Origin: Rhabdophis nuchalis | Taxonomy: Eukaryota > Chordata > Lepidosauria > Squamata > Natricidae | Length of the DNA: 64,000 bases | Direction: 5' to 3' | Assembly (NCBI GenBank): GCA_039707465.1 | Contig: CM077643.1 | Span: 323,707,919 to 323,771,918, forward strand | Shown: positions 34,140-46,492 of the stretch, in pieces | How the letters are laid out: every line of letters begins with the position of its first letter | How positions within the stretch are numbered: position 1 is the first letter of the stretch | Notes under the pieces: model-generated | What the model saw: the letters and a program-made list of their open reading frames with translations, nothing else | Database searches by the model: none | Told to the model about the DNA's origin: nothing | Made by a program: the position numbers and the translations under genes

Positions 34140-35160
34140 ACTGAAGATCCATATCCATTGCCGTCGAAGTGATATCCCAGTGTCTGGAGGTCGTGAGTGT
34201 CTGGATGGGGAGGAACAAACTCCGGCTCAACCCGTCCAAGACCGAGTGGCTGTGGTTTCTGGCATCATGATATAGTCAGCTGGTTCCATCTCTGACTATC
34301 GGGGGCGGGTCATTGGCCCCCGCGGATAGGGCTCGCAATCTGGGTGTCCTCCTGGATTCCTGGCTGTCATTGGATGACCATGTGGCAGCCATGACCAGGG
34401 GGGCCTTCTATCAGGTGCACCTGATACGCCAGTTGTGCCCCTATCTAGATCGTGATGCCTTATGCAGGGTCACTCAAACGCTCGTCACCTCCCGCCTGGA
34501 CTATTGCAATGCTCTCTACATGAGGCTTCCCTTGAGGTGCACCCGGAGGCTCCAGCTAGTCCAGAATGCGGCCGCGTGTGGGATCTTGGGAGTGTCTCGA
34601 TACTCCCATGTAACACCTCTCCTGCGCGAGCTGCACTGTTGCCGGTGGCCTTCCGGGTGCGCTTCAAGGTGTTAGTAACCATCTTTAAAGCGCTCCATGG
34701 CATGGGACCTGGTTATTTGCGGGACCGCCTCCTACCACATACCTCCCTTAGACCTGTCCGCTCCCACAGAGTGGGCCTCCTCAGGGTGCCATCCGCCGGA
34801 CAATGCCGACGGGTGGCCCCCAGGGGGAGAGCCTTCTCTGTGGCGGGGCCTGCACTCTGGAACGACCTTCCCCCCGACCTTCGGATCATCATGAACCTAT
34901 GCCTCTTCCGATGGGCATTAAAGACTCATCTATTTCAAGAGGCCGTCCTGGCTTAGTTTTAATAGATATAGTTTTAATTTGATTTGATTTTAACCCTTTT
35001 TAATCTAAATTTTAGCACAGACTTTAATTTAATCTATTTTTAAACGGTCTTGTATTGTATTGTTTTTTATTTTTATATTTCTGTGCGCCGCCCTGAGTCC
35101 CCTAGGGGAGATAGGGCGGGATATAAATCTGACTAATAAATAAATAAATAAATAAATAAA
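34140..35160 (+). mobile_element. CR1/L2-clade LINE, RT C-terminus to 3' tail
   Basis: This is the longest copy of this family in the window. It starts within the reverse transcriptase (LRLNPSKTEWLW). It continues through ARNLGVLLDSWLSLDDHVAA, LVTSRLDYCNALYMRLPLRC and the YSHVTPLLREL region to GRAFSVAGPALWNDLPPDLR. The 3' UTR has TGTGCGCCGCCCTGAGTCCC and a (TAAA)n tail. Frames are broken at least twice (a stop near 34270 and a shift near 34640), so it is a dead, 5'-truncated copy. Confidence 0.9.
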
Positions 35161-35164
35161 TCTG

Positions 35165-35692
35165 TTATGCATATTTTTAAAAGATCTTCAGTCTTAAAGT
35201 TGTAGCTGCTAGTTTGATTCCCTCTTCCCCATGGATAGCTCTGAGGCTGATCATGGATAATAGGCAGGAAAGTAACATGAGGGGAGCTATAGGAGATATC
35301 ATCAAATATCTGAAGGACTCCTACAGAAAGAACAAGAAAGTTGTTCTTACTTGCTTCAAAGTACAGAATAGAAGAATTGAAAGGAGGCAGATTTCAGTGA
35401 TGGGGTGGAGGTGGCTCACAAAGCCAGAAACAATGATATCGACTGCTAGAATACCAGGGAAGCAGAATAAATCTCTTTGCTTTGACAAGGGAATGAGATG
35501 ATAGCAAGCTTTTGCAGTAACGCTTTTCTAGAAAAGATTTTGAAAGTGTACTTAAAAACCAAAGGTTGCATTTTGGCTGGCTAGTGTAATTTTGTTAAAA
35601 CTCAGGGTGTTCCAAACTTTTGACAGGCAATTGTTCAGAGTTCAAACAGACAGTGATTCAAAGAGTTCAATGGCATTTGTTTTCAGTGAAGG
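35165..35692. other. Non-coding
   Basis: No recognised feature. The 95-codon + frame at 35214-35501 has no family resemblance I can support. Confidence 0.35.
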
Positions 35693-35700
35693 ATATAGAG

Positions 35701-36050
35701 CCATGATGGCAAACCTATGGCACGTGTGCCCGAAGTGACACACGGAGCCATGTCACCTGGAATACACAATGTCACCCGTTCCTCTTCTGAGTTTCTGACA
35801 CGCATGCACGAGCGGTGATCAGCTGGTCTTCGTGCATGCGGCAGTGCTGGAAACTGGAAGAGTTTGTCTTTCATTTTCTGGAGTGAGCATATGTGTTGGC
35901 CAGCTGATTGTTGTGTGCGCATGTGCGCCAGTAACCAGAAGACTAACTGAAAATTCCTTTTCTGGTGCATGCATGCCTCCTGGGCAGTTCCTGGGTTGCG
36001 GCCTGGATGAATATGTGTGCATTCGGTGCCAAAAATGTTCGCCATCACTG
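35701..36050. mobile_element. Non-autonomous hAT, ATGGCAAACC-ended
   Basis: 350 bp, ends CCATGATGGCAAACCTATGG and TGTTCGCCATCACTG, exact duplication ATATAGAG (35693-35700, 36051-36058). A relative is at 50133-51168. Confidence 0.88.
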
Positions 36051-36059
36051 ATATAGAGA

Positions 36060-36754
36060 ACCAAAATCTTACCCTATAAAATTTAAGTGAAACTTTATAA
36101 TTTGTCTGTTTCTATTGGGTGCCTGCATTGCTATACTTTTTTAAACCAAAGTATAAATAATAGGAAATCAGCTTAGTAAAAGAAACATGTAGCATCCTGG
36201 CATCCAAATATTCACCCAGAGTATGTGAAATGAATACGTTATTTGCCCTCTTTACAAACTTGAGGGGCTACATTATATGGCGCATCATCGAATTCATTAT
36301 GTTGATATATTGGAATAAAATAGAAAAACCTAAAAGCTACACGTTGAATCAGCAGGAAAGCTAGGTTGGAAGAAGCATGAAAAAAGTGATTTGTCACAAA
36401 GATAAGGTTAATCCACTTACAGGATTAATAAAACTGTGGAAGAAGGAGCATGCACGCTCCCACTATCAACCTAACAGATTACTTACAGTAAGTTTACACA
36501 GGGACATTTTACTACCTCTCTATCGCACGCACACAAGATTGGAGGACTGTTCCTGAAAATGTTGTGCCTTCATCCTATGATTTTATCTGGTGTCATTTAG
36601 AACCAGACTTTTCTCCAAGCTCTCCTGATTGACAGTGAATCAAGGTCTAAGATTTTAGGTTGCATCATATCCCAGTCTTACTTTTTACACCATCATCTTT
36701 CTTGAATGAATTATTTCATTCATATTTCACCTTTCTATTCAATCAACGACAAGC
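36060..36754. other. Non-coding
   Basis: No recognised feature. Confidence 0.35.
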
Positions 36755-36889
36755 AATGTCTAACAATATAAAATTATAGGATGCAAGGGTGGGATGGGAT
36801 CTTGGAGATCATCTTATCCAACCCCCTGCCCAGTGCAGCAACCCAACTATTCTAGCACATCTGACAGGTGGCCAGTCCAGCCTCTAAAT

Positions 36890-37024
36890 CAGGGATCTCC
36901 AACCTTTGCAACTTTAAGTCTGAAGGACTTCAGCTCCCAGAGTTCTCCAGCCAGCAAAGCTGGCTGGAGAAGTCTGGGAACTGAAGTCCTTCAGACTTAA
37001 AGTTACAAAGGTTGGAGACCCCTG
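36890..37024. mobile_element. Hairpin hAT, type A
   Basis: 135 bp palindrome, ends CAGGGATCTCCAACCTTTGC and its inverse ending GGTTGGAGACCCCTG, exact duplication CTCTAAAT (36882-36889, 37025-37032). Confidence 0.93.
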
Positions 37025-37357
37025 CTCTAAATGCTTCTGAAAAAGGAGAGTCCACTGCTTCCCAAGGTGTCTGTTTCACTGTTGAGCAGCTCTTGTCATT
37101 GCCATTTGTTTTCTTGACATTGAAGTAAAACCTACAATATCCCTTTTTAGTTTAAATCCATTCTTTCTGTCCTGCTTTCTGAAACAACTCTGAGTAATTC
37201 TACCTCCTACAAGGCAGTCTTCTAATATATGTTGACCGTTATGTCCCACCACTCTCTTCTTTTCTCCAGAATAAACAAACCTGGTGCCTCCACGCATTCC
37301 TCGTATGATTTTCCTTCCAAGCCCTAATTGATATACTTTGCACATGCTCCACTAGTG

Positions 37358-37920
37358 CAGTGGTCCCCAACTGGTGGTCTGCAGACCACTGGTGGTCCGT
37401 GAGAAAATTTTGATGGTCCGCAGAAAAATCCTTGCATTTTTTATATTGCACTAAATCAGGGATCCTCAAACTATGGCTCCTGGGCTGGATATGGCCCGCC
37501 AAAGCAATTACTCCCACTCGTTGACAGGATGGTGTCCTTCTGACACTTAGCTTGGCTGCTGGTTTAGTAGCTCCAGCCTTCCCTCCCTCCCTCCCTGGGA
37601 GTTCAGGCGCTTCAGTGAGCGGTGCACGAAACCTCAGCCAGGCTCCTCAAAAGACAGAGTTTGTAGGGGGTCGATCTAGCGCCTGGGCTGGCTACAAGAC
37701 AAATATTCATTCTTGGGCTTATTTGAGATTCCTAGCTGCAATGGACAGCAAACCTAGGGTTGACCCCTGGGTGCTTCTCTCCACTAACAGCCCTTCCCTC
37801 CAATCGGTCAAGTTAAGTGCCTGAAGGATCCCATCTCATCACTAATTCATATTGGTGGTCCATGGGATTTAAAATTATGAATTTAGTGGTCCCTGAGGTC
37901 CGAAAGATTGGTGATCCCTG
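37358..37920. mobile_element. Non-autonomous hAT, 563 bp
   Basis: Left end CAGTGGTCCCCAACTGGTGG, right end AAAGATTGGTGATCCCTG, exact duplication CACTAGTG (37350-37357, 37921-37928). A second hAT-like start, CAGGGATCCTCAAACTATGG, lies inside at about 37458 followed by TGGCCCGCCAAAG, so a further element may be nested, but its other end was not found. Confidence 0.85.
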
Positions 37921-38340
37921 CACTAGTGTGATGCTTAGAAGTGGTTGCAGTGTTCGAAATGCAATCTAACCTATATCCAGTCTAGAGGAAACATGACTTT
38001 TAATCCTGATAACACACTTTGCTCATACCAGCTGGGATCGTGCTCATTGGTTTTCTTGTTTTTGCAAGCCTATCTTACTGTCGATTCATGTGCAACTTGT
38101 GATCGGCCAAAACACCTCAATCCTTTCCGTGATTTTGCATTTATTTTTATTTAAATTCATCTTACTTTTGTGTCCATTAGTTTAGCCTAGCAAGATCCTC
38201 CTGAATCTTCTAAGATGTTCACTTTCCTCTTTCTTTGTGTCATTTGCAGACTTGATAATGGTAGATTAACCCCTTCTCAAATGATTTGTGAATATATTGA
38301 ACTGAACTAGGCCTAGAATAGAAATCTCTGGTACACTACT

Positions 38341-39000
38341 CAATATTTCCTTCTTTATGTACAATGATTAATACACACTCAAATTTCAATGAATTTTCAA
38401 GAAAAATATTATAAAACATACATAAAATCAATATTGAAATTAATAAATAATTAAGCATATGTAAATAGGAATTTTCAACATAGGATTTTTTTTGTTTTAA
38501 TTTAAGATATGTTTGTTTGCAAAAATGAAAAGTTATAGTTTAACATATCTTTAGTTCCAAAAAATCAGTCTGAAATTTTGATCCAAGAGAAAACATAAAG
38601 GAAAGGCAAGTGGTGTATAATCTGGGGAAGTTAGAGGCTAAGTTTGGGTTTTCATAGATACAATTATGAATTTACTTTTTCAATTTTGTGTAAAAATGTA
38701 TAATTTGATATCACTCAATTGGGATCAGAGTTTATCATATGCACAAGTACTTTACAACTATCCCCCAAGCGTTTGTGATAATCTGTAGGTCTTCTGTGGA
38801 TATTCCAATCATCTTTATTCATCCTTCTTATCATCTTCAACTTCCCAGAGTGTTACTAGACATGGTTGTTTTTCTTGTCCGTAATCTGCTTGCATCATAT
38901 GCCCTGAGTGCATGATTTTTTTTCTTGTTGATTGACATCCCAAGGGAGCAATCAATGTTTTACTGATTGTGGTTGTGGCTTATCCTTAGTTTCATTCATG
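38341..39000. other. AT-rich non-coding
   Basis: No feature recognised. Confidence 0.4.
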
Positions 39001-39017
39001 CTCTTTTGACCTTTCCA

Positions 39018-39770
39018 GCAGATAGAATAGAATAGACTAGAATAACAGAGTTGAAAGGGACCTTGAAGGTCTTCTAGTCAAACCCCCTAGGTAAAAGTAA
39101 AGGTTTGCCTCGCACATATGTGCTAGTCGTTCCTGACTCTAGGAGGCGGTGTTCATCTCCGTTTCAAAGCCAAAGAGCCAGCGCTGACCGAAGTTGTCTC
39201 TGTGGTCATGTGACCAGCATGATTAAATGCCAAAGGTGCACAGAATGCCGTTACCTTCCAACCAATTTTTCTACTTGCATTTTTACATGCTTTTGAATAG
39301 CTAGGTTGGCCTACTCAGGCAGAAAACCCTATACCATTTAAGACAAACGGTTGTCCAATTTCTTCTTAAAAACTTCCAGTATTGCAGCCTTCATAACTTC
39401 TGGAGGCAAGTTGTTCCTCTGATTAATTATTCTAACTGTCAAGAAATTTCTTCTTAGTTCTAGGTTGCTTCTCTCCTTGATTAGTTTCCACCCATTGCTT
39501 CTTGTCCTGCCCTCAAGTGCTTTGGAGAATAGCTTGACTCCCTCTTCCTCGTGGCAGCTCCTGAGATATTGGAACACTGCTATCATGCCTGCCCTAGTCC
39601 TTCCTTTCATTAAACTAGACATACCGAGTCATTCTTTATAGCCTCCAGTCCCCTAATCATCTTTGTGGCTCTTCTCTGCACTCTTTCTAGAGTCTCCACA
39701 TCCTTTTTACATTGTGGCAACCAAAACTGGATGCAGTATTCCAAGTGTGGCCTATATCAGGAGTTCCTCC
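39018..39770 (-). mobile_element. CR1 LINE 3' end, antisense, interrupted by a SINE
   Basis: AATAG-type tail at 39018-39044, then GAAAGGGACCTTGAAGGTC and the coding end on the minus strand (KLIKERSNLELRRNF, 39338-39622), up to GGATGCAGTATTCCAAGTG. Split by the SINE at 39091-39309. Confidence 0.88.
39091..39309 (-). mobile_element. tRNA-derived SINE, antisense, head missing
   Basis: The + strand begins with AAAGGTTTGCCTCGCACATA and runs to TTTTACATGCTTTTG, matching the reverse complement of 47248-47597 without its tRNA-like head. CCTA on both sides may be the target duplication. Confidence 0.8.
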
Positions 39771-40714
39771 TCCCAATAGCATTTCTGTTAGCATTACTGA
39801 AGCTTCTTAGTCTTCCCACTACATTACAGTTGTAATTAAAATATAGGCACAATAATTATTAGGATAATAATGAGGAAGCAACCATCCTATTTGTTTAAGA
39901 GAGATCTGGATTGCACTAAGAAACTTATCTAATTTTCAAGTTACTTAAACTTTTAATTATTTTGCTTATTCATTTGTTTGTTTTTATTTAATGCCTTAAA
40001 GTTTAAGTTAATTAAATTTCAATTGTATGTTCTGCAATACGACTGAACAACAAAATGCGTGTGAGGGTATATGTGTGTATATATTTCTTATAAAGCAAGA
40101 AAAATACGTAGTTGGAAAATGATAACCAATTTATGTGTATGTCGGTATATGCCAGTACACGCAGGCTTGAGCAATCTTAAGAAATGAATTCATAATCCAA
40201 AACAAATTAGGTTTGTTTCAAACGAATTATCGTACAAAGGTTTGTTCTGATTTGGCCAAAAGAATAATGAAATAGTCTTTGATTTGCATTAAAAATACTG
40301 AAGAATTAATGCGTTAAAAATACTGAAGAGCATCTTTAATTTTATAATAACAGAGCACTAATTAAACTTCTAATACTAAAAGTAAGACATACATAAAATA
40401 GATAAGAATGAGTTTGAGAGAAATCACTGTAAAAAGTGATTCATAAAAGGACTGAATTGGGCCTAGCCAGTATATAAATGTGGAGCTGTAATAGAGGAAC
40501 CTATCTCTTAGGTTTATTTCATAACAAATTTGGAAATGACTTTGTCTATGAATATAAAACACAAGCTAACTAATATAAGTAAACACATCAGTCAAGCCTG
40601 ATATAAAACTCTGGATGCCCCCTTATATGACTAGAGATATACCTCAATATCTACTACCAATATTTTTAGGTTGTTCCTCCCCCTCCCCCACCCATGGCTA
40701 TATATAGCAAGTTT
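39771..40714. other. AT-rich non-coding
   Basis: No feature recognised. Confidence 0.4.
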
Positions 40715-41870
40715 TATTTATTTATTTATTTTGTCAAGCATGAATTAGATAGCAGATATGTGCATAATCATGATTATGAATACATGAAATGGATACAAAT
40801 ACAAGGGAATATTACGACAGGGACGGTAGGCACTCTGGTGTGCTTATGCACCAGATCTTATTTCAGCCTATAAGGGCTAGAGACAACATATGTTGTTGTC
40901 ATTATTATCATGGTTGGTTACACAGCCAGATGTTTAGACTGGATATGACGTTTTTATTCACCTATCGAGTCCTTCCGAAGGACCTGGGATACTCAGATGT
41001 TGTTTGATGGTGTTAAAGGTACTGTCTATTGCAGCATGTAAGCGGTTCCAAGTAAAATTGCCTTTTGCGATTGAGTGATGGTGATTTTGTCAATGCTGAT
41101 GATGTTCAAGTGGTGCCTCCAGATGTTTTGGGTTTGCCTATGACTAATGGTGCTATTGTTGCTCTATTTTGTCACTGTCTTCCTCTCTACAGGCCTTTGT
41201 ATTTTGTGATTTTCTCCAGGTCTTTCTTTTTCATTCTTGTGTCTCCAGGTACTGCAACATTAACTATCCAGACTTTGCATTGATTTGTAGACCAGATCTG
41301 TAGTTTGGACCTTCAGTAATTTCTAAGTTAAAACATAAAAAAAGGTAGAAGTTTGAAAATGTTAGAGAATTATTCAGTATCTGTATTTCTGAGACAATTT
41401 CAGAAGGAACATAGTCATTCCCTATAAATTGCTTCTTTAACCCTCCTCATCCCATATTTTAATTTTATATATTTATTGTGTAGTTATATAGCAACAGAGA
41501 GATGCATATAATTTTCAGTGAATCTTAAATTAATGCACAATAATTTTTGTAGGAAAATTCAGAGCGTTTTGGAATGGGACTCCCTGATTCATTGCAGACA
41601 AATAGTTGTATCTGTTCCAAAGATCTGGGCTTCCTTCATTGTGGCCACTAGCACTGTGTTTCCAAAGTACAGACCACTATCTGATACAGCCATTGCCATT
41701 CTTGAATATATTGTTAGGCATGATCATTTTCCCTAATGGTGGCAAGGTCTCAGTTTCTGTGGTCACTTCCAGATCTCGGCTTCCCTCTTTGCAATCTTTT
41801 GGTTGTTGTTGCTTTAAAATATGCTCTGCACTCTCTTTGTCCTGATGGTAAATTAGGGACACTCCTGTTT
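40715..41870 (-). mobile_element. Probable LINE 3' region, antisense, decayed
   Basis: TTTATTTATTTATTTTGTCA, then ACAGGGACGGTAGGCACTCT, then CGAGTCCTTCCGAAGGACCT. This series is a common squamate interspersed repeat and looks like a LINE 3' UTR with a TAAA tail read in antisense. Sequence from 41540 to 41870 may be its continuation. The clade (perhaps R4) is inferred. Confidence 0.45.
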
Positions 41871-41879
41871 ACACCACCG

Positions 41880-42282
41880 CGAAAGTAACTCGAAGACCCT
41901 CAATCATAGCTGAATGCAGCATATCTGCTTATAGAATCTTTTTTTTCCCCGAGGAAGTGGAGGTGACAGGATGGTTATTATTGCCAAGCGCGTGTCTTGC
42001 CCTGCTGTTTATGCAGAAAGGCATGCGATTTTTCTAATTCCTTTCTGGCTCCAGGCATGTCTCCTGCTGGGTCCTGCTGCTTGCCGTCTTCCTACCTGAA
42101 CATGTGCCAACTCTTGAATAATCGGTGGTGAACTCAACTTCTTCTTATAATAATTACTTTAATTACTGCCTTAATCCATAATCCAAAAGGTCTTGCAGTG
42201 GGACTCCGGGGGTTGTGGTCTTCAGCACCAGAGCGGCGGACAGCTCCTTCCAGTAGCGTTAAAAAAACAACTCCAGGAAAGA
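41880..42282. other. Non-coding upstream of the CpG island
   Basis: GC content rises toward the right. No exon or transposon end seen. Confidence 0.4.
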
Positions 42283-42290
42283 CGCTAAGC

Positions 42291-42426
42291 TAGTGTTTCT
42301 CAACCTTGGCAACTTGAAGATGTCCGGACTTCAACTCCCAGAATTCCCCAGCCAGCATTCGCTGTCTGGGGAATTCTGGGAGTTGAAGTCCGGACATCTT
42401 CAAATTGCCAAGGTTGAGAAACACTG
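42291..42426. mobile_element. Hairpin hAT, type C, just upstream of the exon-1 CpG island
   Basis: 136 bp palindrome, ends TAGTGTTTCTCAACCTTGG and the inverse ending GAGAAACACTG. CGCTAAGC on the left and CTAAGC on the right are a duplication that has lost two bases on one side. It lies about 560 bp upstream of the chosen start codon. Confidence 0.85.
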
Positions 42427-42589
42427 CTAAGCGATCTCTTCCCAAGATAGATCCCACGGAGATCCGGGAAACTGGCTGCGTGGAGACAGGCACCCAGCAG
42501 CTTTAGCGCATGACTCGGAGTTAATTAGCCACTTGCAAACTTCTCGCGTTGGATCAGTAGACTTTGCGCAGCCGCTGGTCTTTTTCCTC

Positions 42590-43520
42590 AAAACCAACTC
42601 TGTGATTTTAAACGGCGGGGCTCCTCCCCTTTCAAGGCGGGGAAATGGGTGGTCTCCGGGCATCGGGAGCGCTCATAAAACCCCACCTCTCGTTTTAGGA
42701 CTGCAGCTGTAATTGGCTAGATGAGGAGGTACTGGAAGAGATGTTAAGCTGGCTGCTTCCACCCATGGCTCTGCACACACACAGGGGCGGGTTGTGCCGG
42801 GGAGAGCGGGAGGCTGGGCTCCGGGGTGGCGGAGGCGGTGGAGGAGGAGAAAGCGGTGGCGGAGCCGATGTTTCCCCAGCCTGCTTGCCTACTTCGGTGA
42901 CCAAGCCGCTCCTGCTGCTGGGTTGCTGCCTGCGGCCGGAGGATCCGTCCGAGCGAGGGCGGCTTCTGACGCCGCCGGTGGTGATGATGGCGGAGGGCGG
43001 CGGCGGCGGCGGCGGAGGGCAGCGGCTCAAGGCGCTGTCCCTGCTAGAGGCAGCCCGCTGCCGCTACGAAAGCCTGCAGATTTCCGACGATGTCTTCGGG
43101 GAATCGGGCCAGGACAGCAGCGGCAACCCATTTTACAGCACCACCGCCGAGTCCCGCTCTGCCTCCGAGGAGGAGGACGAGGAGGAAGAGGAGGAGGGCG
43201 AAACCCCCGAGGGAGGACGCAGCCATCGGGGCAGGACTGGGGGACGCCAAGGCTCCAAGGCGTCGGCAGCCGAAGGGCAGGAGGGAAAGCAGCAGCAACA
43301 GCAGCAAGCGCAGGGTGGCTTGGAGGCGAGTTTCCTGGGTCCCGCGGAGCAACAGCGGCGGGAGGAGGAGGAGGAAAGCGAGAGGGGCTGGAGCCAGAGC
43401 CTGCGGAACACCCCGACCCCTTCCTTCAAGGATAGCAGCGGTAAATCGGCTCGCGTTCTCTGAATGGCTTGGCCGGTGACTCAGGATGTGCGGGTCTCTG
43501 TGCGTGTGGGTTGCAGGAGT
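42590..43520 (+). promoter_or_regulatory. CpG-island-like promoter and first-exon region
   Basis: GC and CpG density are far above the flanks. The segment holds a GC-box-like GGGGCTCCTCCCC at about 42619, a TATA-like CATAAAA at 42674-42680, an inverted CCAAT (ATTGG) near 42711 and then GGC-repeat-rich sequence. The transcription start is not determined. Confidence 0.7.
42984..43440 (+). CDS. Probable first coding exon of an unidentified host gene (partial)
   Basis: The product is not recognised. From ATG at 42984 or, with the better context ATGATGG, 42987, the exon codes about 152 residues and ends in phase 1 at a donor (GCG|GTAAAT, 43441). The N-terminus has a Gly run (MMAEGGGG...), then a non-repetitive stretch [20 protein letters not shown] and [20 protein letters not shown]. 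Next come an acidic Glu run, a Gln run (QQQQQQ) and a second Glu run (REEEEESE), ending at [10 protein letters not shown]. No signal peptide or membrane segment is visible, so a nuclear or cytoplasmic scaffold-type protein would fit, but that is inference. The frame stays open upstream to 42741, giving alternative starts ([16 protein letters not shown]). Codons are GC-rich like the island. A non-coding GC-rich segment with chance coding is the alternative; the complex 20-40 residue stretch argues against it. Confidence 0.65.
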
Positions 43521-46160
43521 AGGAGGGCTCCTGTTCTGGAGGAGTGTGGGGAAAAGTGGGGTTGGCGAAACGAGGCAGTGAAAGATCGCCCGACACACAC
43601 AAACACGCACCCGCAACGATACTTCAAAAGCATCCCGGAACTCCACCTTAAGGGGAGAATCTTTGGGTTAGGAAAGACGCCCGCATTCAATGCTGGGATA
43701 GACTGCTTCTCCCCATTAGGTTATAAAAGAAGCAGCCCTTTCCTTAAATCACTTCCCCTCACTCCCGTGCCTTCCAAATGCTTTGGACTCTTAGCTACCG
43801 TCGCTCTTGGCTGGGTGATCAATAGTCATGGTGGCACATGGTAAGAGTGGTCTAGCTTAGCTGGAGGGGGGGGATGGCTGCCTTGCTAGGGTTGCCTTCA
43901 CTTTATTTCCATGTAAGTCTGACCGTCTGTTGCATTGGTTGTGATTGTGTTGCCTCTGCTCTCCCCCGGCCCCCAGAGTCAAGGGGTTTTGTGGGAAAGC
44001 ACAGCTATGTGGAGAAACAGTCTCCGCAATTGTAGCCCTTGTCAGACTACATTGTAGGAGTCAGGGCAAGGCTCCTTTATGGTAGAAAATTATGCAAGTC
44101 CAAGAAGAAGGAGGCAGATCTCCTGCCAATGCCAGTCACTGAAATTTTATTACTGACATTTCAAATTCAAAGCGAATACAATTCAGTGGTCTAAAATGGG
44201 AAAGTAGGTAACAATTGATGTGTCCAAATCTACTTCCGAAGGTAGATCTTCAAAGTAATTACAAATATATAATGGGTTGCCTACATTCTGGAATGCAGAA
44301 ATCCTGGGCTACTGAGCTGTCTGATCTGTTTTTTTAAAAGGTGCCTTGCAATGTGACACTATAGGTAAAGGGACAGCTGTCTACCATAACTCCCCTCAGT
44401 CTGTTATTCTCACATATGTCGGGACTGCTGGCAATCCTGCTAGCTGTAATCCAAAATATATTTCAAGTGATCTGCATGTTCCAAGCAATATGAATTGTTG
44501 CGGTAGATCAGGACTTTCTTACTGCAAGTGCCTGGGTATTCAGCTGCTGAGCCCTGCCAGCTAATTGTGAAGAATCAGACAGTAACTAACCGTAAACATC
44601 TGTATATCTTTTGGGCATCTGTAAAGAATGTTGGATCTTAATGATAACTGTAGCTCTGCCTAGCTCTGAATGTCTATGCACTCTAGCTAACTGATCAAAT
44701 TCTTCATTTTTTGTTATTAACCCTTTGAGAGCTGGGGTCAAAAAAACAACCGCAAGTGGCTTTTTAGCTTCAGTTTTCTTTGGTTTCATTTTAATATTGT
44801 CAAGAATTTGGAAAGGTTTGCCTTTGGAAAACAGTCTCAGAAATGGACAAGTGAATCACTTTTTCTTAATAGAGTCAGCCTGCAAGTAAAGCAGGGATAC
44901 ATTTGAGAGTAAGGAGTTGTTGCTCACTGCTTTTGACAATTAGGGGTTAAGTTCTGCAATTGAATGTTCCTTATTTGGTTGCCAGGAAGATACAAAATGG
45001 TCATATAATATATAGCACAGAGCCAGCTTTTTTAATCATCCTATCATGATCTGGTTTTCCTCCAAAACAAGCACATAGAGCCAAGAGTCATTGAATTATG
45101 AACTATGAGTTATAAACATTCATGCATGAATCAGCCATAAAGCCATAAGGATAATTATGAAAAGTAGAACACATGATGCAGGATTCTGGCATTTTGCACT
45201 ATTGCACAAATTGTAGATCTTCGTTGCTTTCACCTGGGCTGGATTTAAAAAAAAAATCATTGAATTAATGTATATAGCTTGTTGATTGTCTACATCAGAT
45301 GAGACTTCCAAGTTACGAAAACCAGACCGGAAACCTATGCACAATTCTTAACTGGGTCTAACAAATACCGCATCTTACAATATGTGCAAAACTAGTCTTT
45401 GGAAGGTGATAGTTTGGGTGAGTGACATTTTTATTGTTGTGTTTTGCCATTTGCATAATGCACTATCCCTTAATTATGCTGAACATTCATTCTGCTTAGT
45501 TATAGATAGTGAAGACTTTTGGAGATAAAAACAAGTAAAATAAACCCTCTTTTGATTCCTGGTGATTTTATAGACACATCTGTGGTTTCCTAACCAGCTA
45601 AGTGATTTACTACTGCTTTCATCTGAAAGTTTTTCAAAATTGTAAATCTAGCCACTATATCTGGAAGACTTGATAGTCTGTTTTACCCTAGTACTAACCA
45701 GGTCCAAATCTGCTTACCGGTAGCTTCCATGCCCAGACAAGTTTAACCGGGTGCTGCCACCTGCTGAGGTACACTAGGCAATAGATTGTTTTTTAGAACT
45801 AAGCCTCCTTCAAACTGGTCTTCGTATTTATTAGAATTATGAAGGGGAAAAATGCTTTGTTTTCAGAAAATTATTTTCTAGCCTGTAATATTTTGCTCTG
45901 CTATTTTTAAAATAAAATACACAAGTGTGGCCAATGGCCACTCCAAATTTTGAAAAAAAAAATGCAAAGCTGTCTGACAGCACAGAAAACACATAGCCCT
46001 AGTCTGGGAGAGCAGTCAGTTTTTTAAACATCTGGAACACCATCCAGGTGGAAATCACCAAGATCTCAGAAAGGCTCTAATTCCAGAAGGCAGATATTGT
46101 GACAATCATGCTTCCTGGTTCCTGAAAGGTAACTTAATTTAACTGAAGGGATTTGAAATG
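43441..46160 (+). other. Probable start of intron 1, no further exon seen
   Basis: The GTAAAT donor at 43441 opens a stretch without a recognisable exon. GC content falls back to the AT-rich background by about 44000. Confidence 0.45.
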
Positions 46161-46164
46161 TGCA

Positions 46165-46400
46165 ACTTTACTGGTTCATACTGGCTGCAGTTACAGGGTC
46201 CCTCAAATAACTGGGCCCAATGTCATGCAGCTCTTGATAGGTCACAGACAGCTCCTTGAAATCACAACTGGCAGCAAATTTGAAATCAGTGCAGCTCATG
46301 GAACACATATCCCTTGGGCATACTGAGGCATGCCCATCATTGTCTGCACCTCTGCATTCTGGACCAGTTGAATCCTCTGAGGGGGTCTTCAAGAGCAGCT
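46165..46400 (-). mobile_element. Old CR1/L2-clade LINE fragment, antisense
   Basis: GGTCCCTCAAATAACTGGGC, CAGTGCAGCTCATGGAACAC and GCATTCTGGACCAGTTGAA follow the order of the LINE C-terminal coding region in antisense, heavily diverged. Confidence 0.55.
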
Positions 46401-46492
46401 CCCATTGAAATAATTGAGTAGGAAGAGATTATTCTCTGAGTGATTGTCTGAAGGGCCTACTGATTTAGGAAAGAGTACAACTGGAAGGGTAA

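Larger units (their letters stand above)
36755..38340 (-). mobile_element. Old CR1 LINE, antisense, with two hAT insertions
   Basis: On the minus strand the 3' UTR end is at 36780-36890 (GATCTTGGAGATCATCTT, then AACCCCCTGCCC). Further in, 37930-38340 corresponds to the CR1 region around GTGTCATTTGCAGACTTGAT and TGAACTGAACTAGGCC. It is more diverged than the CR1 copies at 39027 and 46493. Insertions: 36890-37024 and 37358-37920. Confidence 0.7.

Noticed and set aside
43044..43646. 200-residue minus-strand frame opposite the candidate exon
   Set aside because: Leu/Ala/Pro-rich shadow of the GC-rich + strand exon; no donor or acceptor supports it.
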